The notes under the pieces: generated by a model
The model's input: the letters and a program-made list of their open reading frames with translations, nothing else
Databases searched by the model: none
What the model was told of the DNA's origin: nothing
Assembly (NCBI GenBank): GCA_030041275.1
Contig: JASHOE010000132.1
Coordinates: 1-33,767, forward strand
Source: Streptosporangiaceae bacterium
Lineage (GTDB): Bacteria; Actinomycetota; Actinomycetes; Streptosporangiales; Streptosporangiaceae
DNA length: 33,767 bases
Direction of reading: 5' to 3'
Position numbers and translations under genes: made by a program
Shown here: piece after piece, positions 30,058 to 33,767 of the stretch
Layout: each line of letters opens with the position of its first letter
How positions within the stretch are numbered: position 1 is the first letter of the stretch

Positions 30058-30729
30058 GTGACGCCAGACGAACGCTGGCTCGCGGAGCTGTGGCCGCTGG
30101 TGCGTGCCTTGCTGCCGGCCGGGCCGGGCGCGGTGGTGGAGATCGGGTGCGGGCCGCTCGGCGGGTTTGTCCCGATGCTGCGCGGCGCGGGGTACGACGC
30201 TGCCGGCATCGATCCCAGGGCGCCCGAGGGTCCGTCGTACCAGCGGATCGAGTTCGAGGCCTGCGAGCCGCCTGAGCCGGCCGTTGCCGTCGTGGCGTGC
30301 ACGTCGCTGCATCACATGGCGGACGTCGGCGCGGTGCTGGACCTGGCGAACGAAGCGCTGGCGGCCGGCGGCTCGATCGTGGTGGTGGAGTGGGCTAGGG
30401 AGCGGTTCGACGAAGCCACTGCCCGGTGGTGTTTCGACCGGCTGCCGCCGCCGACGGCCGAACGCGGCTGGCTCGGCGCGCTCGGCGATGAGTGGCGTAC
30501 CTCGGGACAAGCCTGGGAGGCTTTCTGCGACGACTGGGCGCGCGCAGAAGACATGCACACCGGTGTGGACATCATTCGCGAGCTCGACGCGCGGTTCGGC
30601 CGCCAGCTGCTGGCCTACGGACCCTATTTCTTCGCCGAACTGGCCGACGTTAGCCAAGCTAATGAGCAGGCCGCGATCGACGCAGGCGAGATTCAGGCCA
30701 ATCGGATCATTTACGCCGGGCGCCGGTAG
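30058..30729 (+). CDS. SAM-dependent methyltransferase, class I
   Basis: A 223-residue protein with the Rossmann-like methyltransferase core: motif I VVEIGCGPLGG (about 26-36) binds SAM, the acidic end of strand 2 is GIDPR, and motif IV region AVVACTSLHHMADVGAVL is followed by AGGSIVVVEW. The C-terminal half is specific and holds no clue to substrate. Start GTG 30058 has only a weak G-rich site (GGTGGGG) upstream. It lies alone between the membrane pair (62 bases) and the ABC transporter wreck. Confidence 0.85.
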   Translation: MTPDERWLAELWPLVRALLPAGPGAVVEIGCGPLGGFVPMLRGAGYDAAGIDPRAPEGPSYQRIEFEACEPPEPAVAVVACTSLHHMADVGAVLDLANEALAAGGSIVVVEWARERFDEATARWCFDRLPPPTAERGWLGALGDEWRTSGQAWEAFCDDWARAEDMHTGVDIIRELDARFGRQLLAYGPYFFAELADVSQANEQAAIDAGEIQANRIIYAGRR

Positions 30730-30781
30730 CGCGGCGGTCAAGGGCTAGCCGCCCTTCGCCGACTGCTGGCCCGGACTGACC

Positions 30782-31130
30782 GTGCGAGCGAGATTCCACC
30801 TGCAACGGAACGAATGCGACGCTCATGCCGCACTCGTGGGCGTACATCTGCAGGAGAGCCAGCTTCCCGACAAGATCACCGTCGTCGAGGCCCTTGACCT
30901 GTCCGCCTCGTTCTATCCGCGGCCAGCCGATCCCGGTGAGCTGCTCGGCCGCATCGGGCTGACCGAGCAGTGCCGCACTCGCTGCCGTCGGGTCTCCGGC
31001 GGGCAGAAGCAGCGGCTCTCGATCGCCGTCGCGCCCATCGGCAACCGCGCCTCGTGATCCTCGACGAGCTCACGACTGGCCTCGAGCCCGCCGCGCGGAA
31101 CTCGGCGATCGCCTTCTCTAGGTACGCGTC
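30782..31130 (+). pseudogene. Decayed ABC transporter ATPase
   Basis: In the first frame the middle of an ATPase is readable: VGVHLQESQLPDKITVVEAL, FYPRPADPGELLGRIGLTEQ, then the signature VSGGQKQRLSIAV. The Walker A domain before it is missing. At about 31045 one C appears lost: the frame runs to TGA at 31057, while the +2 frame resumes with the Walker B block RLVILDELTTGLEP and then loses homology near 31100. So it carries an N-terminal deletion, a frameshift and a C-terminal deletion. Not expected to make a working protein. Confidence 0.85.
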
Positions 31131-31165
31131 GCCGTCTCGCCGGGCCGTGGACCCCGCAGGCCACC

Positions 31166-31336
31166 ATGTCTCCTGCACTGCGCCACGTCGGCGACTACAC
31201 GCCACTCGGCGCGGCCGTTTCGGCCGTGCAGCACAGCATGGCCGGGCAGTGGCCGTGGCCCGCCGGCCTCGGTGTGCTGGCCGGGTACGCCGTCGCGTTC
31301 GGGGTGCTCGCCAGGCGGTTCTTCCGCTCGGCCTAA
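31166..31336 (+). pseudogene. C-terminal remnant of an ABC-2 type permease
   Basis: A 57-codon frame ending in TAA encodes DYTPLGAAVSAVQHSMAGQW and a last helix LGVLAGYAVAFGVLARRFFRSA, the usual C-terminus of ABC-2 permeases that pair with ATPases of the kind just upstream. Only the tail survives, so most of the permease and the end of the ATPase were deleted together. ATG 31166 lacks a ribosome site; translation is doubtful. The following 105 bases before the DUF2784 stop hold only a short palindrome. Confidence 0.7.
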
Positions 31337-31355
31337 GTGCCCGCACGCTTTCGGC

Positions 31356-31367
31356 GGATAGCTATCC
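31356..31367. repeat. Perfect 12-bp palindrome GGATAGCTATCC
   Basis: Self-complementary with no spacer, located 20 bases after the permease remnant in a convergent gap. It may be a leftover operator or chance. Confidence 0.3.
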
Positions 31368-31441
31368 CTGGTCGCCACGCGAGTGCGCCGGCGGCCATGG
31401 CTAGCGGCGCGACCTGGCGAGCTGACCGGCGCACGCACAAG

Positions 31442-31828
31442 TCAGCGACCCGCCCGGCCGACCCAGGACGGCCGGTTCCTGCGCAGGTATCCGCCGTACC
31501 CAATCACGGCGATGAGCACGACAGATAGCCCAAGCCCGATCTGCAGTCCGCGAGTCAGGCCAGGCGGGTAGATCACCTGGATCAGGTAATGCGAGATGAA
31601 CCCGCCGCGATATCCGGCCTGCCCGCCGCGGCGGAGCAGATAGTTCTGCAGCGCCGTCAGCGGGCAGGCGAACCCGGCAAACTCCACGAGAGCGCCGTAC
31701 ACCATCGCCGGCAGCTGCACCCAGATGAGCCGCGGCCACCGCCAGGTCAGGAAGGAGCCGACGACCACGAAGCCGATGAACAGCATGTGGACGACGAGCA
31801 CGAGGTCAGCGGCAATCAGGTACCACAT
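31442..31828 (-). CDS. DUF2784-family membrane protein
   Basis: A 128-residue inner membrane protein with the family pattern: helix 1 with MLFIGFVVVGSFLTWRWP, then WVQLPAMVYGALVEFAGFACPLTALQNYLLRRG, GYRGGFISHYLIQVIYPPGLT and a final helix LGLSVVLIAVIGYGGYLR. The conserved CPLT and GGFI-HYL-YP motifs make the assignment firm though the function is unknown. ATG 31828 has GGCGGA about 4 nt upstream and TATCCT at 31860-31855 as a likely -10. It is divergent from the VOC gene, sharing a 16-bp palindrome. Confidence 0.88.
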   Translation of the reverse strand: MWYLIAADLVLVVHMLFIGFVVVGSFLTWRWPRLIWVQLPAMVYGALVEFAGFACPLTALQNYLLRRGGQAGYRGGFISHYLIQVIYPPGLTRGLQIGLGLSVVLIAVIGYGGYLRRNRPSWVGRAGR

Positions 31829-31843
31829 CAGTTCCGCCAGACA

Positions 31844-31859
31844 ATCCTGGTTTCAGGAT
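31844..31859. promoter_or_regulatory. 16-bp palindrome in the shared DUF2784/VOC promoter
   Basis: ATCCTG and CAGGAT are perfect 6-bp arms around GTTT. The right arm overlaps the candidate -10 TATCCT of the DUF2784 gene and lies 8 bases before TACCCT of the VOC gene, so a bound protein could shut both. No regulator gene is adjacent. Confidence 0.5.
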
Positions 31860-31866
31860 AGATGGC

Positions 31867-31872
31867 TACCCT
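31867..31872 (+). promoter_or_regulatory. Predicted -10 hexamer (TACCCT) for a leaderless VOC gene
   Basis: TACCCT is followed by 7 bases and GTG 31880. This spacing supports GTG 31880 as the true start; the in-frame ATG 31862 lies upstream of the hexamer. Confidence 0.5.
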
Positions 31873-31879
31873 CGAAAGC

Positions 31880-32230
31880 GTGATCACTGGCGTGCACGCG
31901 ATCGTCTTCTCACCGGACGCGGAGAAGGTACGAGCCTTCTTTGCTGACGTGCTGAACCTGCCGTCTGTCGACGCGGGCGGGGGCTGGCTCATCTTTGCCT
32001 TGCCACCCGCCGAGCTGGCCGTTCATCCAGCTGACGCGGGCGCACGCCACGAGCTGTATCTGATGTGCGACGACATCCGCGCTACCCTCGACGAGTTGCG
32101 GACCAAGGGCGTCGAAGTGGCACGCGAGATTTCCGATCAGGGCTGGGGACTGCTAGCCGCAATCCGGCTGCCGGACGGTGCAGAATTCCCGATCTATCAG
32201 CCTCGGCACCCATCACCGCCGCAACTCTGA
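31880..32230 (+). CDS. VOC-superfamily (glyoxalase/bleomycin-resistance-like) protein
   Basis: A 116-residue protein with a single VOC unit pair: ITGVHAIVFSPDAEKVRAFF, the loop VDAGGGWLIFALPPAELAVHP, ELYLMCDDIRATLDELRTKG and a closing strand RLPDGAEFPIYQP. These small proteins dimerise and may bind metals or hydrophobic ligands; the substrate is unknown. The start is taken as GTG 31880: family members typically begin with M-I-T-G-V-H-A, and the -10 hexamer ends 7 nt before it; ATG 31862 would add six residues. It is divergent from the DUF2784 gene. Confidence 0.87.
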   Translation: MITGVHAIVFSPDAEKVRAFFADVLNLPSVDAGGGWLIFALPPAELAVHPADAGARHELYLMCDDIRATLDELRTKGVEVAREISDQGWGLLAAIRLPDGAEFPIYQPRHPSPPQL

Positions 32231-32293
32231 CTGATCGCGTCTCGCGTTGGTGCCGCGGGGAGCGTCGGCCCCGCTGGCGCGGCCGACGCCAGC

Positions 32294-32390
32294 GGCGCGG
32301 CTGCATATTCCGCTCGCCGCCCTGTCTCCCGGCAACGTATCCGGCGCGGCTGCATTTTCCGCTCGCCGCCCGGTCTCCCGGCACGTATCC
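32294..32390. repeat. Tandem direct repeat of about 49 bp between convergent genes
   Basis: Two adjacent units, 32294-32342 and 32343-32390, share GGCGCGGCTGCAT, TTCCGCTCGCCGCCC, GTCTCCCGGCA and CGTATCC with three differences including one indel; a third begins with GGCG. It fills most of the 164-base gap between the VOC stop and the permease stop. No coding potential; a role in transcription end is possible but there is no T-run. Confidence 0.85.
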
Positions 32391-32394
32391 GGCG

Positions 32395-33408
32395 TCAGGC
32401 CGAACGCCGCCGGATCACGAAGATTGCGCCGGCGACGAGCAGCGCCGAGGCTGCGAGCAGCCAGCCAAGCTCGATCGCCTGGAAGGTGTGATACCGGTTA
32501 CCGGGCTGGTAGGTGATCCACATGACGATGTGGTGCGCTCTCATCCACGCTCCAGACTGCGCCTGCTGCGCTTGGCTGAGCAGGCGCCCATCCGGCCAGC
32601 CCAGCCCCTCACTCATGATGGCCTGCGGAGGGGTGGCCCAGGCGACGCTGTAGCCATAGCTTCCGCCGGACTGGAACTGCACCGCCGCCATCAGGTGCAG
32701 CGGTGCGAGGTAATGCATCCGCCAGGAGGCTGACACCTCATACAGGAGTGCGCCGTAGCAGCCGAGCGTCGCAGCCATCGCTGGCAGAATCCGCCGGATC
32801 ACCGCGCCGAGGAAAACGCCGAGGGTGAAAGCGAGCACGACCCACGCCGCGAAGAGCAGCGGGACGAGGTTGAACCGCAGCGGCCACCACGGCGACAACG
32901 ACCCGATCAATCCGAGAGCGTTGTGCGGGAACGGCGACAGCCACCAGCTGAACTCCGCGCCGATGGCTAGTGCTGCCACTGTCAGCACGCCAGCGAGTGG
33001 CAGCACCTGACCAAGCAGCCATCTCGTCCGGCTCGCGGCCTGCGTCCACGCCAGCTTGGCCGTGCCTTCCTGAATCTCGCGGGGCAGCAACGGGGCGCCG
33101 AGAAACATGCCGGCGAGCAGAGCAGCGAGCTGGAGCGTCAGCGCGAACGCCTGCAGCACCACCCCGGCGTAGTCCACGCTAGCGCGGCTCGCTCCAAACC
33201 AGCTGGGTCCCCCGCTGCCCGCCAGCATGTGCACGGGAACGCCAGTCGCCGCCAGCACGATGGCCAGAACGGCAACGACAATGCCGGTCCAGAGCAGCGT
33301 GGTCCGGTGCTGGCGAGCTGTGACCCACACGAGCTGGCGCAACGGTACTGGCGCCGTCTGCTTGCCTGGCTCGTGGTTCTGGCCGACCGGATGCGCGGCG
33401 GAGGTCAT
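32395..33408 (-). CDS. ABC-2 family transporter permease
   Basis: A 337-residue membrane protein with a polar N-terminus and about six helices: LLWTGIVVAVLAIVLAATGV, LTLQLAALLAGMFLGAPLLP, LPLAGVLTVAALAIGAEFSWW, LVPLLFAAWVVLAFTLGVFLGAVIR, ATLGCYGALLYEV and IELGWLLAASALLVAGAIFVIRRR. PLLPREIQEGTAKLAWTQAASRTRWLLGQ is a strong mark of actinobacterial ABC-2 permeases (the E-x-G-T and W-x-Q blocks). Start ATG 33408 overlaps the ATPase stop by 4 bases (ATGA), so permease and ATPase are one transporter. The substrate is unknown; drug or lipid export is common in this type. It is unrelated to the permease remnant at 31166. Confidence 0.88.
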   Translation of the reverse strand: MTSAAHPVGQNHEPGKQTAPVPLRQLVWVTARQHRTTLLWTGIVVAVLAIVLAATGVPVHMLAGSGGPSWFGASRASVDYAGVVLQAFALTLQLAALLAGMFLGAPLLPREIQEGTAKLAWTQAASRTRWLLGQVLPLAGVLTVAALAIGAEFSWWLSPFPHNALGLIGSLSPWWPLRFNLVPLLFAAWVVLAFTLGVFLGAVIRRILPAMAATLGCYGALLYEVSASWRMHYLAPLHLMAAVQFQSGGSYGYSVAWATPPQAIMSEGLGWPDGRLLSQAQQAQSGAWMRAHHIVMWITYQPGNRYHTFQAIELGWLLAASALLVAGAIFVIRRRSA

Positions 33409-33767
33409 GGCGTCACGCTCGGTCCGCCGGCCGTTGTCGCCATAACCGGGCCGGACAGCATGCGGGCATCGGGGTCGCGCAGGTAACCGAGCACCAAATC
33501 TTCCAGGCTGGCCGGGTCGGACCGCCAGCCTTGCGGGGTCTGGGCCGCTGGCGCTGCGTTCCTGACCAGGAGGTGCGCCTGAGCGCCCGCCCGGCTGGCG
33601 TGGATCACTGCCATCGGCTCGGCATCGAGCGCGCGGCCGTTGCCCGGCCCGGTCAGGATGCGGTGGACGGCCAGCAGGTCCTCGACCCCGCCTGCTAGCT
33701 GCAGCTGCCCGTTGTTGAGGATCACCAGATAATCGGCGATCCGCTCCAGCTCGGCGACGACATGGGA
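33405..33767 (-). CDS. ABC transporter ATP-binding protein, C-terminal part
   Basis: Partial: 120 C-terminal residues, the rest lies past the window end. The fragment opens with SHVVAELERIADYLVILNNG, whose His is the switch histidine and whose E-R-I-A-D segment follows the D-loop in ABC-2 ATPases. About 90 residues of accessory C-terminal domain follow, ending SLEDLVLGYLRDPD before the tail. It couples ATP hydrolysis to the adjacent permease. Walker A, Walker B and the signature are outside the window. Confidence 0.88.
   Translation of the reverse strand, partial: SHVVAELERIADYLVILNNGQLQLAGGVEDLLAVHRILTGPGNGRALDAEPMAVIHASRAGAQAHLLVRNAAPAAQTPQGWRSDPASLEDLVLGYLRDPDARMLSGPVMATTAGGPSVTP

Noticed and set aside
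30876..31346. Minus-strand frame containing DGDAYLEKAIAEFRAAGS, briefly TPR-like
   Set aside because: Only one short stretch looks like protein; it is opposite recognisable ABC ATPase sequence and has no repeat partner.
31862..31879. ATG 31862 as start of the VOC gene
   Set aside because: It lies upstream of the TACCCT hexamer, and homologues start at the I-T-G-V-H-A segment encoded from GTG 31880.

Overview
The window is GC-rich DNA (about 70% G+C by eye) with frequent GTG starts, 4-bp GTGA/ATGA gene overlaps and actinobacterial families (GlfT2-like galactofuranosyltransferase, BrkB/YihY, DUF2784, CehA/McbA). It looks like a chromosomal segment of a free-living actinobacterium. I cannot name the genus. 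I saw no rRNA, tRNA, CRISPR array, integrase or intact insertion sequence.

Layout. (1) 1-367: start of a secreted phosphoesterase lipoprotein, cut by the window edge. (2) 734-1423: small membrane protein, convergent with a compact histidine operon hisG-hisD-hisC-hisB (5366 down to 1460, minus strand). (3) 5453-8894: GNAT acetyltransferase, an MAO-type flavin amine oxidase and a BrkB/YihY membrane protein, all plus strand. (4) 8929-13393, minus strand: DHA2-type MFS exporter, an aquaporin with a repeat-rich tail and an unusual predicted selectivity filter, and a glutamate-cysteine-ligase-family enzyme. (5) 13520-21968: surface-glycan locus. A GlfT1-like glycosyltransferase and a sulfotransferase read left. 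A second GT2, UDP-galactopyranose mutase (glf), a GlfT2-like galactofuranosyltransferase and a GT-C membrane glycosyltransferase read right, joined by 4-bp overlaps. (6) 22011-24498: two tandem paralogous lipoproteins plus the decayed tail of a third copy. (7) 24499-27071: MalY/PatB-type C-S lyase divergent from a PHP-domain hydrolase, with a 40-bp two-tier palindrome between them. (8) 27313-30729: a flavoprotein disulfide reductase lacking the usual catalytic His, two coupled membrane proteins and a methyltransferase. (9) 30782-31336: wreck of an ABC transporter operon. (10) 31442-33767: DUF2784 and VOC genes sharing a 16-bp palindrome, then an ABC-2 permease with the C-terminal part of its ATPase.

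The most coherent system is region 5. The mutase makes UDP-galactofuranose, the GlfT1/GlfT2-like enzymes would build a galactofuran chain, the GT-C and other GT2 would add further sugars from the outer and inner face, and the sulfotransferase suggests a sulfated surface glycan. Two further themes run through the window: several genes have a TANNNT hexamer 7-8 nt before their start codon, as expected for leaderless mRNAs; and the window contains many tandem repeats and palindromes. All assignments are from reading the sequence; no database search was run.
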